DNA of 64,000 nt from Antitrichia curtipendula (taxonomy: Eukaryota > Streptophyta > Bryopsida > Hypnales > Leucodontaceae): NCBI GenBank assembly GCA_951230915.1, contig OX579633.1:20184574-20248573 (forward strand), given 5' to 3'. The stretch's first letter is position 1; each line of letters begins with the position of its first letter. Positions 1-12,122 of the stretch are shown here, in pieces. The notes beneath the pieces are model-generated. The model was not told the DNA's origin and did not search any database. It saw only the letters and a list, made by a program, of their open reading frames with translations. Position numbers and translations under genes: made by a program.

Positions 1-169
1 GACTCCCCTAACTTTCTTAGGCTTAGGCTAATGACTTCTTTTAGAGAATAATAAATCCCTAGGCTCTTGTCTAGATCCAATATAATTAGAAAATGCAAGA
101 TTTTTAATGTGATTGTTGTCATGACTTTTGGGTTGGAGTTGATTTAGAGCTTAACTTACATAGAGTCTA

Positions 170-751
170 CCCCCTCTGTCCCCAAATGATCTTTCTATTG
201 GACAAAATGTTCCAGATTAAGGCTAAAAATAACATTTAAAAAAACCCGTTTAATGTTGTAAGTAGAATTTGGTGGCCTCCTAGCATCCTAGAAACTTTGA
301 GTTTTGGAACCCTATTCAAAGTGCAGTTTTGGAATATTGAAATGTGGGATTTTTGAGGCATTTTCAAGGAGCACCAATAGACACTTAATTGTTGATTGTG
401 AGGTGTCATTTTGTAGGTAGTTAGTAAGGGCCTAAGCCCACGTGTGGACCTATGTACCACTTCCCCAAGCTTCATCTTCTTCAATCATGAAACACTCAAA
501 GAGATGCAAAAAATAAAATAAAATAGTGTTGATTGATCCTTCAACCATTTCATTTGTATTTGATTGATGATTGTATGGATGGAGGGTGAACTATTGCTTG
601 GAGTTGTTTTGTTAATCCCAAATAGCAATCACAAGCCAAATTTGACCAATTTTCAACGTGGAGATCATTTGGGGACAACAACGTGCAAGATGAAGATCAT
701 TTGGGGACAAAAAATTGATGCCAGCATGAAATTATTTTGGGCCGGAGGGAG
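170..751. mobile_element. Stowaway-like (Tc1/mariner) MITE
   Basis: The two ends are inverted copies. The left end reads CCCCCTCTGTCCCCAAATGA and the right end, on the other strand, begins CTCCCTCCGGCCC, close to the well-known plant Stowaway start CTCCCTCCGTCCC. A TA dinucleotide flanks each end (168-169 and 752-753), which is the target duplication of this superfamily. Part of the end sequence, GATCATTTGGGGACA, occurs twice near the right end. No transposase is encoded, and the small open frames inside are not credible genes. At 582 bp it is long for a Stowaway. Confidence 0.75.
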
Positions 752-753
752 TA

Positions 754-2125
754 TTTATTAAGTATTAGGTTTTGTGGAGCCACTTTAGTTTTTTTGCAAA
801 GTTGACCACATTCTAGTGACTTTACAATTTTAAATTTCTACATATTATTTTTAGAATAATTTCTAATCACTATATTTGGCAAATATAACTATGTTTTATG
901 CCATTGCAATAATTATTGCAAATTTCATAAGATTCTTTCAATTTCCATCTTAATGGGATAAAAGATTTATGGTTTCAAAATGAATGATTTGGCTTTGTAT
1001 GAAAGGAGAATGCTAAATGCTAAAAATAGCAGATGTATTCAAAAGCAATCTATGGTCTCGAAAACAAATAAATTTTACAAATAAATCTTAACCCCAAAAA
1101 AATTAAAATACTTTTAGTTTTATTAAAATAAAGCAATTGCAAATGAAAGGTTACAAAAATATTTGAAGCAACAGTTGTGGCTTCACTCATGCGACTTCAT
1201 TTTATAGTTTTAGTTGACCTCAAAATTCCTTGACCAAGTTGTGTTTACTTGTTTTCTCACACCTAATGCATCTTATGTTCGTCAATACAAAAATGTATAC
1301 CACTAAATATTGAATAAACTAATTCCAACCTAAAAATCATCATTAGAATTAAGAGTCTCAATAACTTCCTAATAACCCTAAAGAATGTAGATGCCCAAGC
1401 CCTCAAGCTCTCAAATTGATCCTCCACGCACAACTTTCACCAACTCATTCTTGCTTTAGTTGGGAGGAGAGGTACATTTATATCACCTAATTGAAGTCTG
1501 CTACATTTTAAACATTTTCCAAGACTTTCTCAACCCATTAATTCTACTCACCACTGGAGATCATGTCAAGTTCTACTAAGTTACAGGAGTCCACTCAACT
1601 TGGTCAAGCTTACATTTGGTCACTAATGACCAGTTGAAGTCAAGTTGAACTCCCTAGAATCGGACATCAGTCCCACATGATTCCCGCCAGTGATTTGTCG
1701 CCAACAACCCGGCCATCATAGCCGCCCAACACCGAGCTCGATACGCATGTCTAGATAGAACAAACCAAACATTGCGTAATTAACTCTCTAATACACAATC
1801 AGTTCACAAGGGCAAACTTCAACCAGAGAGGGGATAATGGTAAGGGAATATTCTCTGGACATTTTGTAGCCTTGTCGAAGTGTTACTGGAGAACTAATTG
1901 TACAGTAATTCAAACATTACAGAAGATCAGCTTCACTTCAGTCACTAAGGAACCAGAGTTGTTCACTCAAATCAGACAGACAAGGGGTTTTCGCTCATGA
2001 GATAGTAGACAGTGGGTCGGTCAGCTTGTCATCAGTGTATGACAAAAACTCCAATACCACATACTAAAGTATATACATGCAATTTCAAAAATTCCCCTTC
2101 AGTTTTAAAATATACAACAAATGGG
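754..2125. other. AT-rich intergenic sequence
   Basis: I see no credible gene here. The 1420-2060 part is less AT-rich than the rest and could be degraded transposon or promoter sequence, but I recognise nothing in it. Confidence 0.5.
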
Positions 2126-2133
2126 GTTTGAAC

Positions 2134-2264
2134 CAGTTTTTTTTTTTCTGGCGATATTCGCCGAATCCGTCAGAGCATTTGGCCATTGGGCCCGGCTCCC
2201 TCCTGATATCGACCTCTGCTGGGAGGGCACGCAAGGTGGCCTGTCGCCAAAAAAAAAAACCCTG
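2134..2264. mobile_element. 131-bp hAT-like MITE with 8-bp target duplication
   Basis: The element starts CAG followed by an 11-T run and CTGGCGA, and ends TCGCC, an 11-A run and CCCTG, so the termini are imperfect inverted repeats beginning CAG. GTTTGAAC lies immediately outside both ends (2126-2133 and 2265-2272) as a perfect 8-bp direct repeat. CAG termini with an 8-bp duplication are the hallmark of the hAT superfamily. It is non-autonomous. It lies about 180 bp beyond the stop codon of the minus-strand gene at 2442-2937, so it may fall in that gene's 3' region. Confidence 0.8.
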
Positions 2265-2441
2265 GTTTGAACGTGGGGAAATGCTTTAAGCCAGCCCCTA
2301 TATCCACGTTGGGAATGTGCAATTCAAATGTTTTCATGGAGGAAAAAAATTAGAAAAAACGTGACCTGGAGATCCCGTTTTGGAGCCTACCTGAAACCTT
2401 CATCATGAGTCAAATCTACAAAATCGAGAGAGTATTCGCCA

Positions 2442-2937
2442 CTAAAGATCTCTATCCTGGTTTCGTAGCACAGCAGCTCTGTCGACTTGCATTTCAGCCG
2501 CAGCAGCAGCGGACGCCCCCGACGATGAAGATGCACGATCCGCTCTGTCGGCGTTGCTGTCTGAAGATGGAGAGCCTTGTTGCGGAATTTCCTTCTTCAG
2601 AGTGGTTGGCATTCCCGACAGCTCCTGTTATGAAATTTTCAATGTGTTAACCAAAATAACAACTCCTGAAACAGTGACAGCGGAGCGAACAAATCAATAC
2701 GAGCTCAATTTCCATCGAAAAACGATTAGAAACGAAAGGATCGCCATATCAAGAGACAGTTGCAATTTCAATCTCGAAGGTAGAGAAATGGTTGCGTGAA
2801 AGTTGCGACAATAAAACCTTAAGCAGATGAAGGCGGAGCTTGCTTGGCGACACGCCCTCGCCGATGCACACCATAGCAAACTGCGAATAGTGCATCAACG
2901 CGTCCGCCGCTGCCTGCTTCCTTTCTTCCACCTGCAT
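2442..2937 (-). CDS. conserved plant protein of about 100 aa, two exons
   Basis: Exon 1 is 2818-2937 (40 codons, starting MQVEERKQAAADALMHYSQF). Exon 2 is 2442-2624 (60 codons plus TAG, starting ELSGMPTTLKKE). The 193-bp intron begins GTTTTA and ends AACAG, and both exons meet at codon boundaries. The N-terminal half is an amphipathic helical stretch with a VCIGEG motif, then LRLHLLK-ELSGMPTTLKKE. The tail is low in complexity, with Ser and Ala runs, ending NQDRDL. From memory this matches a small family of plant proteins of unknown function with a conserved MPTSLKKE-like motif; I cannot name it. TTTAGGGTTTCG, a telo-box, lies about 20 nt upstream of the ATG on the coding strand, typical of plant transcription starts. 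The plus-strand open frames over the same bases are shadows. An upstream GTG is in frame, but the ATG at 2937 is the natural start. Confidence 0.6.
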
Positions 2938-4040
2938 AAAGCGTACCACGAAACCCTAAATCACCGAGCAAAACAAACAAACTGTGCAATATACTATTCA
3001 ATTCACCGAGCTCCATGTACATGTCGGATAAGACTGACCTAAATATATCCCCTGCAGAACCGAATTCACAAGAAAGAGCACTAGCAACACCTTCGAGATG
3101 ACTCCCTGTTATTCACTCAAGCTCAAACCTCTCCTACAAATTGTAGGTTATAAAAATTGGCAACACATGGATGCTCCGGAATCCAGCCTAAAGCTAGCTA
3201 CCATGAGAACGAATTCTTAAGAGTACAAATACTGAAAACCAGAAAACCTGAAACAGAGCAAGCAAAAAAATGCGACTGCCCAAACCTCATACTCCTCCAT
3301 AGTGCAAAATTCGTGCTGAGTTGCGTGCAATCCACTTGGTCGAGCAGTTACTTCCGTATGCAAGGATTGCTGTGCGCTACGACCTCAGGAAGAACCAAGT
3401 GATGCTTGTTCAGTGCCTGGATGAGGAATCCTGACTGAGAATCTCAATCTCTCAACCCTAATTCAGTTTCTACAATGAATGCAAATCAGAATTGATTCGG
3501 TGCTTCCGAAACTGCGGGGCGATGTCATCTCGGAGCGTCTGCAAACATTATTGTGTTGCAATCGAGAAACTTAACAATTCTGCGATGGCGTGATCTGTAT
3601 TAAAACAGTTTCGATTCGTGAACAAACCGGAAGAATGCCCGATTGTACTTGAGAACAAAAAGAAACCAGACCTGAGTACGTTGCACTGCAACCGCACCTC
3701 AAAAGGGTTCATAAGAAGATGTCTCGAATTCTGGATGTCATTATTTAGCAAGAAAGGATGAATGAACGATTCGACGGATGAAATTATGATGGATGAAATC
3801 ATGAAGTTGTTTGCTTTAGATAGTGTGTTAGACTCTGCAATTTCTACTTTAGCACTAGTGCATTTGTTGCCAAATTGGATTTCTTCTCTCCAAGAAGAGA
3901 TCCTTCAAATATTTGTGGAATTCTAAGAGTCTTGTTTTATTTTGGGTAGATTTTGTCAATATCTTTATGTCTATATACTTGCTCCCAAGTGGCTTAAATT
4001 TTCACCTTTTTTTTTTACCAAATTAACATTGTTCTTGCAT
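2938..4040. other. promoter side of the 2442-2937 gene plus unassigned sequence
   Basis: Less AT-rich than the flanking spacers. Telo-box-like motifs occur at about 2953 and 3455. Apart from the exon-like stretch at 3302-3417 I see no gene. The long minus-strand frame at 3548-3802 has no recognisable features. Confidence 0.4.
3302..3417 (+). CDS. possible terminal exon, product unknown
   Basis: After a good acceptor (CTCCTCCATAG) the frame reads through KIRAELRAIHLVEQLLPYAR, then IAVRYDLRKNQVMLVQCLDE, and stops at TGA (3415-3417). Its composition is like a folded protein and unlike the surrounding noise. I found no convincing partner exon upstream, although a short ATG-led frame at about 3015-3100 could contribute. 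It may be the 3' end of a gene divergent from the one at 2442-2937, or an old gene fragment. Confidence 0.3.
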
Positions 4041-4979
4041 TTAATCCCTAAAGGACCAAATACCATTTTTTTTGGCAACATAGCAATTTTGGGCTACTCA
4101 CTACTAACGGAATTTTTACCTTTTTTCTTTGAAATTTTCACACAATATGTGCCCAGGAAGTAGCTTTAAGGCCCAACAATTTTCATAACTTTTGACTACA
4201 TGGTTAAAAAGTTATTGTATGATATGTAATCTTCAATGCTTGGCGGGCAGCTTAAAAAAATTCTTAAAACATTCTTATTTTGAGAAATAAAAATTTGAAA
4301 TTATTATTTTTATATTTCTATATACATTAAAGCTTTGAATCATTTCATTTTGATTAATGAGATGAAAGTTATGAGGAGTTTTAGTTTGCGGGTAGTCATG
4401 GATTCTCTACTCTAAAATAAACTTTGAAGTCCTTTATTTTACTCAATTTTCACTAGAATTGAAAAAAAATAAAAACATTGGGTGTAGATTGTTTATTATA
4501 ACATCTCAACCATTTAAATTGACATTTTTCAATTCTATAACTAAATTCTTGACAACTGAGTATTTTGAATAATTTTCTGCGCTTCTATTTATGATTTTTT
4601 TCCTATATGTTATACAATTCCAAATGTTCTTGAAAATTTTCAAGCATGCAACAAACTTGCCTTAAAGAATGAATCCAAAGAGTAACTACCATTTTGGACA
4701 TTTTTTCATATATTAAATGTGACCTTGTGAAGTGTAGCTGCACGTTTTTTGCAAGGGACAAAAAAAGGATTTTTGTCAATTCAAACGCTAATACCTTGCA
4801 ATCCACAATATGGAAATTTTTGGAACTTTTTCCACAACTTCTCAAACCAGTATACTATAAGATCCTATGGTTATATATGTCCCTCCAATTTTGTTTTTCA
4901 AATTTTTTATACTTGTACTAAAAATGACAGTTTTGGAGCCTTTTTGGTGAAAACATAGTCTTTGACCTTGAGGGGATAA
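4041..4979. mobile_element. TTAA-target element T1 (about 0.94 kb, non-autonomous)
   Basis: It begins TTAATCCCTAAAGGACC and ends near GACCTTGAGGGGATAA, an eroded inverted copy. The interior is shared with elements at 15698-16822 (opposite orientation), 44382-45541 and 63633-64000; a landmark is GCCCAACAATTTTCATAAC. TTAA at the outer edge followed by CCC-type ends suggests a piggyBac- or Kolobok-like family, but no transposase is present. Position 4204-4207 is an empty TTAA site that is occupied in the copy at 15698-16822. Confidence 0.7.
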
Positions 4980-5727
4980 CGTTCCAATAGCTTTGGAGCA
5001 TGGAGACCAAATTTTAATTTTTCACTTTTTATTAATACCAATGTATATGGTAAACAATGTTGATGGGAAGTTCAAAGAAAACAATGAAAATTACCATAAG
5101 TAAAGGGCAAAAATCAACAGATCTCTATCAATTATTGATAGTAAAAAAAGTCTTTGACAAATGCCCAAATCATGAATATTCTATACTGTTTTCCTATAAA
5201 ATAAATTCGAAATAAAAACCATACTCTATTTTTAGATTAAAACATCACCACTGTACTTTGCAGAAATGATATAAATGAATGATTTTTTTATCATAAGGAT
5301 TAGCACGAGAGAACTTATTTTGTTATATTTTGAAGTTCATTCAAATTTTTCTTTTTAAACCAAGATCAATGCATACTACTAAAATAAGTACAATTGTACC
5401 AGTGGAGGTCAATTGGCAAGTCTTGAAGTAACTTGTTGATTATAGCATCATTTTGAAAACCAAAAACTGCCTCCAAAAAATATGGAGATAGAAAAATATC
5501 ACACGATTATGCAGGTGGATTCAAAAGACATTGAGCTTTCACTCGCAAATGGGAATGAGTGGACGTGATTTGGTTTAGGGTTTAGCAATTTGAAGAGGCA
5601 AGTTGGTTTAGAGGTCCGACATGCGATGACCGCGATTGTTTAGGGCAGAGAAGACATGGTTTGTCGCTGCGATGGGAGTGATGGCGGTTAGAGACGCTCT
5701 TGCATCTTCACAGCTCGCATCAATCTC
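4980..5727. other. AT-rich spacer and presumed 5' flank of the 6526-11355 gene
   Basis: AT-rich up to about 5500, then base composition rises toward the repeat array at 5728. No gene recognised. Confidence 0.4.
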
Positions 5728-6475
5728 TTTCTTGTTTTTCTCCTCCAAGCGAGTTAGCGTGGCGCCTTGTTGTAACATTAGCTTCTGTTTAGGTTGTGAA
5801 GAAATTTCACGAGGATGTGAAATGTTTTCATTCCCGCTCTTATTTATAATTCATCTTGCAAATTTGTGGTGTCTGGTTGCAGTCGTGGAAGTTCTTGTGC
5901 AATTCCTCTTTTCTCCAAGCAATTGGTTCTATGTTGTGGCATCACAGGGCAAGAACTTTCACCTTGTTTAGATCGTGAAGAAATTCCATGAGGATTTGAA
6001 ATTTGCGCATACCCGCTCTGTATTTGCTGTTCAGTCTTGCAAATTTGAATGTGTCTTGTTGTTGTCGTGGAATTGAAGTTCTCGTGCAATCACTCTCTTC
6101 TCCAGGCAATCGGCTCCATGTTGTGGCGTCATTGTGTAGCAACATTCTTTTTGGTTTAGGTCGTGATGAAATTCCACGAGGATTTGAAATATGCGCATTC
6201 CCGTCTCCTATTTGCAGTTCAGTCTTGCAAATGTAACGTATTTAGATCTTATGGGAGATGTTGTGGACGTTCTCTTGCAATCTCTCTTGTAATTTCTCTA
6301 TTCTCCAAGAAAATTGTCTCCATACTGCCGCGCCTTGGTACATCTTTGCTTCATTTAGGTCGAGAAGTAAAATACATGTGAATTTGACTATGAGCATCTC
6401 TGCCATGTATTTGATTATTGGCAATTTGGTCTTGTAATTTTTATGTGTCTAGTTCTCGAGGAAGATTTTGAAGGG
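5728..6475 (+). repeat. degenerate tandem repeat, about 4 units of 180-205 bp
   Basis: Units start at about 5728, 5912, 6096 and 6300 with CTTTTCTCCAAGCAATTGG-like sequence. Each then carries a GTTTAGGTCGTGAAGAAATT-like block, GGATTTGAAAT, CAGTCTTGCAAATTTG and GTCGTGGAA...GTTCTCGTGCAATC. The last unit is the most diverged. The array ends about 50 bp before the ATG of the ten-exon gene, so it is likely its promoter or 5' leader. The short frames through it are not conserved between units and are not called as genes. Confidence 0.7.
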
Positions 6476-6525
6476 CATATTTCCACAGGAATCATCTTCT
6501 AGGGTGTGGATACACAGAGGAGAGA

Positions 6526-9500
6526 ATGACACGCAATGTAGGCAGACGGTCATTAACGCCGGTGAGGCTCAACCGGCAGAGACACGGTCACAAGCGTAAA
6601 GGGAAGCCCGTTGAAGCGTGGAAAATGGACTTGGAGCAGGATGAGCGACGCATTACTCGAAATGTGAATTTGAATGCAATTGAGCAGATTGCAGATGGAG
6701 TTGAGCAAATGATGTTCTCATGGAATTTGGATACATTCTCGAGGGGCAAGGAGTGTGCGAAGATTCTCAGCACCGCGAAATTGGATACGATTCCCTTGGT
6801 TGTCAGGTCGGACGACGAGGAGCACAGTTCGGAGGTGAAAGAAGACTCGGGCAAAGCGTGTGCCATTTGTCACAAGTTCACAACTCAACAAGTAACCACA
6901 ACGGTTACAGGACCTGCATGTATGGCGCACAACATGAACCCCTCATGCACTAGAACTCCTTCAGTCCCTAGATTTCCGGGAGTACCTCAATTCGACCACA
7001 ACCAGAGCTCGTACCCCTGGGAAACCAGATCGACCGTGGAGAGTGGAGTATTTACGGTTCCAGGAGTTCCTCGCGTTGTAATCCGTCAGGACAGGATGAC
7101 TGGCGGCAGCACCTTGCTGGAAATACGAAGAGATCCCGAAGGCACGTTCCGAATATCAACCAGCGAGAAGAAGGTCGGGACAGAAGGCGTTTGTCTCGAG
7201 CTTCCACAGGCCGTGGTATTAAACTCGAGTCCTCGGCGATCATTATGGGGACCGACTCCTTCCCCAGATAATGAGACTCTTCCTCCCACGCCTCCATCTC
7301 AAAGGGATTGTTGTCCTGTCCAAGAAGATTCGTGTCCGTTTAATCTTCCTGGCTTCTCTGCTGGAGAGGGCCATCTACACGTTTCCCCCCGGAAAGACGA
7401 AGCTCGCGCTTGTCACTCTGTAACCCCAACTTGCAGAGCCCATCATTGCAAGAACCAGAGGGCCAGCAGTGGCGGAGGAGTCCTCGACTGCTGCGTCTCG
7501 CATTGTGACTGTTGCTCCCCTCGATTTATTGCCCCTCAGCAGACGAGAACCAGTGCATCGATGCAGCTTGAAGTAGGTGCGTCATTCCATCAAGTATGGT
7601 CTACCGAAAGTTTGCGCATGTCATGGCTCTAACATAACATTCTTGAAAGGACTCCGAACACTTTGGACCCACTTGCTAATTCAAAGACGAATCAGGATAT
7701 CCAAGATGCTAATTCTTCGATATACTCTTTCTTCGATACATAATGTCAAACATCTTGAGTTCATGAGTTTTGGAGTAGGAAGTCCCTTGACATCACTTCA
7801 GCTTCCAGATTAGCTCCCAGATTGACACTTTTGAGCAAGGACAAGTAGCATGCTGTTGCACACCATTCTTATCCATATTAGAGTTAACTTCAATTCACAG
7901 TAGCATGAACTTCGACGTTTCCTCTTCCTTTTTCAACTTAACTGAGGTTTACCAACCCGTTGACCTACTTAGAGGATAAACTCTATTAATTGAATCCAAA
8001 TCATGTCTTGCTCTTTCGTATGTTGTCAGATGAACAGTAAGATGAGTGCGTTCATAGAACAACAGAAGACAACTTAAGAGCGCTATGCAGTTTTACAGTG
8101 TATTATTGCAAAATAGGATTGCAGTCACCGAAAATGGGTATAGGTACCTGGGTGAAGGTGGACGTTCGGTGACGGTGCCAATGTTGCGGAATAGCCCCGA
8201 GGATCTCGCAAACAAATTTGAGTCGCTCATCCATATGACCACCTCGGGTGCACCGACCCTCCAGGTGTGTGCTCTTGTTACTTCCCCTTGTGCTGTTGAT
8301 TCCTTGCATAGGAAGTCTGTGAGGCTGAATGTTTAGACGCAGAGGTTAAGGTGCAACAGGGGCATTTGTTGTTCTGTGGATGATCAAGGTACAGAGTCCT
8401 AGACCCCATAAGGTTGAAAGCTCGCGGATGGTTGCTATCAGGGGAAGAAGCTGCGCGTGTACTCGTTACCTTCTGAGGTTTCGAGTGTGGAAGAGCTGCA
8501 GCTTGCGCTGATTGAATGTGCCACGGAGTATGAAATTAAGGTGCGTCACTGCTTCAAGGGGCACCAACTGTCAAATCCGATCAGAAGACTTTAGCCTTGA
8601 AAGCTCATAACCTTACAAGGTCAGCAGCTGTTCGGACACCCTTGCACTTGAATCATGAAACTATAAACTACAATGCTGATTTCAGACACTGGATGCGAGG
8701 ATGAAGATGCACCAGGTGAGAGGGCAGAGTCTTTACGAATTGAGAACGCAGAAGAGGCTGACTGCAAATTCGGATTTTGAACCGCCTGAAGATTCCCAGC
8801 AAATCCAAAACCATGATGAGGTCTGCACAGTTGTTTGTCAAGCTTCTGTGTGTTTCTTCGATGATCAGCTAAGCTGGTCATTTCGCCAGGTTTTGGACCA
8901 ATCTTCAGTTCTTTTCGCTACAATCACTAGTAGAAATCCACACACCCATCTGTTCTAGAAATCCTAGCTGCGTTACAGTTGGCCAGATTTACTTAGAAAT
9001 TGCCTTGATGGCTTGACAATTGGCAGGATTTGTCGTGGCTATGTTTTCTGGGAGGGATTTTTCGTGTAGTGAATTTAGTCTTATTTTACTCACCGAAACA
9101 ATGGTGCAATCCAGATGCGGACGAGCAATGTTGCCAAGAGATTAGAGCCAAAAATCGCCCAGCAGCAAGTGAAGAAACGCGCGATGAGATCCGAAGAAGT
9201 GAAAGAAAACATTAAAAAGTCCCTTGACACCCAGCCATGGAAGAAAAAAGAGAGGTGTGATGCCAAATTTTAGAAATGTATGACCCATATTTCCACTTAC
9301 CTTCATGGTCAATGATGATACGTTAACCACTCTAAGCTGTCTCACCTTGAACAGATCGAGTGTGGAATTGAAAAAGTCGGAGAGTGGTATCCGAGCTTTT
9401 TCGAGGTAACATGCTCCATAAAGTTCTGACTGGAAGACAATTGCTGTTGACGGTCGGCGTGATATCTCACGAGAGTATCACTCAACTCCGGAGTGTACTT

Positions 9501-11355
9501 GCAGGCTATTTGACAGGCAAAAGAGGAGCTTGGATGATGCGTTGCATCGTGTCGACCGCCTCCAGAGGTGAGCTGAAACCAACTGGATTAATGGTAAACG
9601 TAACTCAAAAGAACAATAATTTCCTGTTGATTTTACTATGGATTAGAAGACTCAATGGCATCGCGATGGTGCAAGATGGTCTTCAGGAAAATTAGACTAT
9701 TAAAGAACTTGTAGATATCATAGACAATCTTCCTCATCGATTCTCTCTATGAATGTGATCTCTGGATGCTTTTGAAATAGTTTAAATTTGTTGAAAACCA
9801 TGTTTACTGGATTTCAGATATTTACAAATGATGTTTGAATTGAGCAGAGAGGTGGCGAAGAAGGATCAAGAAGTGGTGGAGTGGCAGTTGAAAGACAAAG
9901 AGACTAAGGCACAGCTGTGCGGGTTGGAAGATAAGATGAAAAAAACTCTAGTTTTGCATCCTTCACCGCGCTTGCAAGCTTCACCGCGATTGAAGACAAG
10001 AGAGCTTCTTATGGAGCTTCCAGCCCTTCAGGAGTCCTTGCGATATTCCTTGAAAGCGGTAATATGATTTACTCAATATGCTGAAGTGTCTTGATTGGGC
10101 CTTGAGGGAGGTTAGTCTAGCTGAATTCCATGCTTTCTAATTTTGAACGGTCGATGCATAGTTCATTAACGGGAGTGAAGGTGGGAAGCTTGCTTTGGTG
10201 AACAATTAATAGAAGTTATGATCTTCTCCCTAGAGTTAAGGAATTATCATCACCGATGCCAATTCTTCTGGAGAATCTCAATGTCCTAGTGGGTTAAGGG
10301 TTTAATATCTGAATTTCTAAGGAAGATTTTAATCTACTTTTTGAGGAGCTTTGAACTAAAAGTCAAGGTGTCAGTAAAGAGTGCATTTATTGTTTGACTC
10401 CTTCGGAGCTAGCTAATTAGACTGTTTCTCTTCTCTTCTCAGGGTGTCAAAACTTCAAAGTTTTGGGTATCTTTTAATTCACAGCTTTTAGTTCCCATGC
10501 ACTCGTGTCATCCACCAACTCTGACGACCACTGTTCGAAGTCATCATACTGATCTGCTTCTACAGGAGGAACAAAAGCAACTCTCAGATTCACCGCTGGC
10601 AGAGACAGCCCAGGATCTTTCAGACAAGTCAACGAGTGATATTTGTGTACGCTACTTGCTGTAACCATTATTCTCCTGTAGCCTTGCTGCTGATGCTTCC
10701 TGTTTGTTCACCATACCGTCGACTCTGGCAGTTCATTTTTTCTATTCTGAATGCAGGGCCGTATCTGTAAAAGTGGCGAACTCTAAAAAGGTCTAATCTG
10801 ATCTATGTGCACCGAAAATTGCTTGAATCTGACGTTTATCTGAATTTTCCAGTCTTGCAGTCAGTTTCTCAAATGCCTTCCATGCCAATCTTTGGAATGA
10901 AAGTCATCCCAGTTGGTTTTAACCAGAGAATCATACCAAAGACAAACTTGAACCTTGTTGAGCAATGTTTGTCTCTCCAATCACCAAAGTCGTTAGACTG
11001 TCTGGTAGACCGTCTTCAAAGCTTGTGTGCCTCTGGATGGCAGGATCGGGATTGCTCTGTCAACAGCAGGTTGCAATTCCTGGAGGAGCGGGCTTCAGAG
11101 ATGGATGGCTTGAAGGCCACCATGTCCAAGCTTGCATCAAACATGGCAGAGCTATCAATGGCTTTCAAAGATCATGTGCAATTTGTAAATAATCGACTTG
11201 CTGCAATTCATGGCTTCGTTTCGAATACTAAGAAACTATCGCCCAGGTCTCGCACGTCGCCCCGACCTCGCACATCGCCAGTTTTGGAGACCGTAGAAGC
11301 AGAGAGGGAGATTCTACGGAGCCCAAGCAGATCAACAACGTCCTGGCAAAGATAA
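6526..11355 (+). CDS. unrecognised 831-aa protein, ten-exon gene model
   Basis: Exons: 6526-7576, 8125-8264, 8442-8540, 8686-8820, 9115-9254, 9355-9405, 9505-9567, 9818-10058, 10566-10646, 10861-11355. Every junction uses GT...AG and reading phase is kept throughout, giving 2496 nt. Exon 1 encodes a basic N-terminus (MTRNVGRRSLTPVRLNRQ), an acidic-basic region, a CAICHK motif and a Pro/Ser/Cys-rich part. Middle exons encode short blocks such as GKKLRVYSLPSEVSSVEELQ and a Lys/Arg-rich stretch. Exon 8 (LSREVAKKDQEVVEWQLKDK) and exon 10 (LEERASEMDGLKATMSKLAS) look like coiled coils; the tail is Ser/Arg/Pro-rich (SPRSRTSPRPRTSP). I do not recognise the family and assign no function; a cytoskeletal or nuclear scaffold is only a guess. 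Weak points are the donor of exon 4 (an alternative GTGAGA after 8715) and the start, since upstream leader exons are possible. Confidence 0.55.
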
Positions 11356-11361
11356 TTGTAT

Positions 11362-12108
11362 TTAACCCCTAAATGACGGACCCATGACCATTGATTTCAA
11401 ACTCCATTGCCCATCACTCAATTTGCTACCATTTTGCAACTAGATATGTATGAAAAAATTTATATTTATTTTTCAGAGATGAAATTACATGTCTTCTTTA
11501 CTTCACAACAAAATTTAGATTTTTTTGTGGAAAATTGATTTTTTTGAGAATTTTTGAAGAGAAAGTGAAGAAAAATCATATTAAATAGAAAATTATTTCA
11601 AAATTCCAAAAATTTCAATCCATATGTGTATATTACAATGACAAACATCACGGTGTAAACTCAATTTCCGTGTCATTCTATAATTAGAAAATAATAGACA
11701 TTGAAAATACACCCAAAGTTCAAATTGCAATAAAATATGTAATATTAGGAATTTTTTCAAAATTCAAATTGGAGTAGAAATTGGAGTAGATGAACTTCAT
11801 TTTGTTAGTTGGACTCAAACTCAGAAAATATCATTTTCGTGGAGAAATTTCAGATTTAGAGCAAGGAGCAATAGCTTCCCAAAATACTTAAAAATAACAT
11901 ATTTTGTGATCTGTTTTTTTTAATAACTTCTCATTTCCATAAAGACAAATATTGGAAAGAGTACAAACTCAATTGCATACTCTTCATAACCCAATATGAA
12001 AGGTCAACAAGGAAAAGGAAGATGAAAAAATGCTTTTGAACTATTCTTAGCTCAACATTAATGTCATCAAAACGCCACGGAATGGCATCCGCGGCACTTC
12101 AAGGTTAA
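11362..12108. mobile_element. TTAA-target element T0, 6 bp after a stop codon
   Basis: The left end is TTAACCCCTAAATGACGG and the right end, read on the other strand, is TTAACCTTGAAGTGCCGCGG. These align as imperfect inverted repeats with TTAA outermost. The interior is AT-rich without genes. It begins only 6 bp after the TAA of the ten-exon gene, so it forms or replaces that gene's 3' UTR. Confidence 0.5.
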
Positions 12109-12122
12109 ATGAACAAAATCTG

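Noticed and set aside
2405..2799. Overlapping plus-strand frames of 81 aa each
   Set aside because: Shadow of the two-exon minus-strand gene; they cross its intron and have no recognisable domain.
8925..8945. Possible CACTA terminus (CACTAGTAGAAATCC) in an intron of the ten-exon gene
   Set aside because: No matching inverted end or 3-bp duplication was found nearby.
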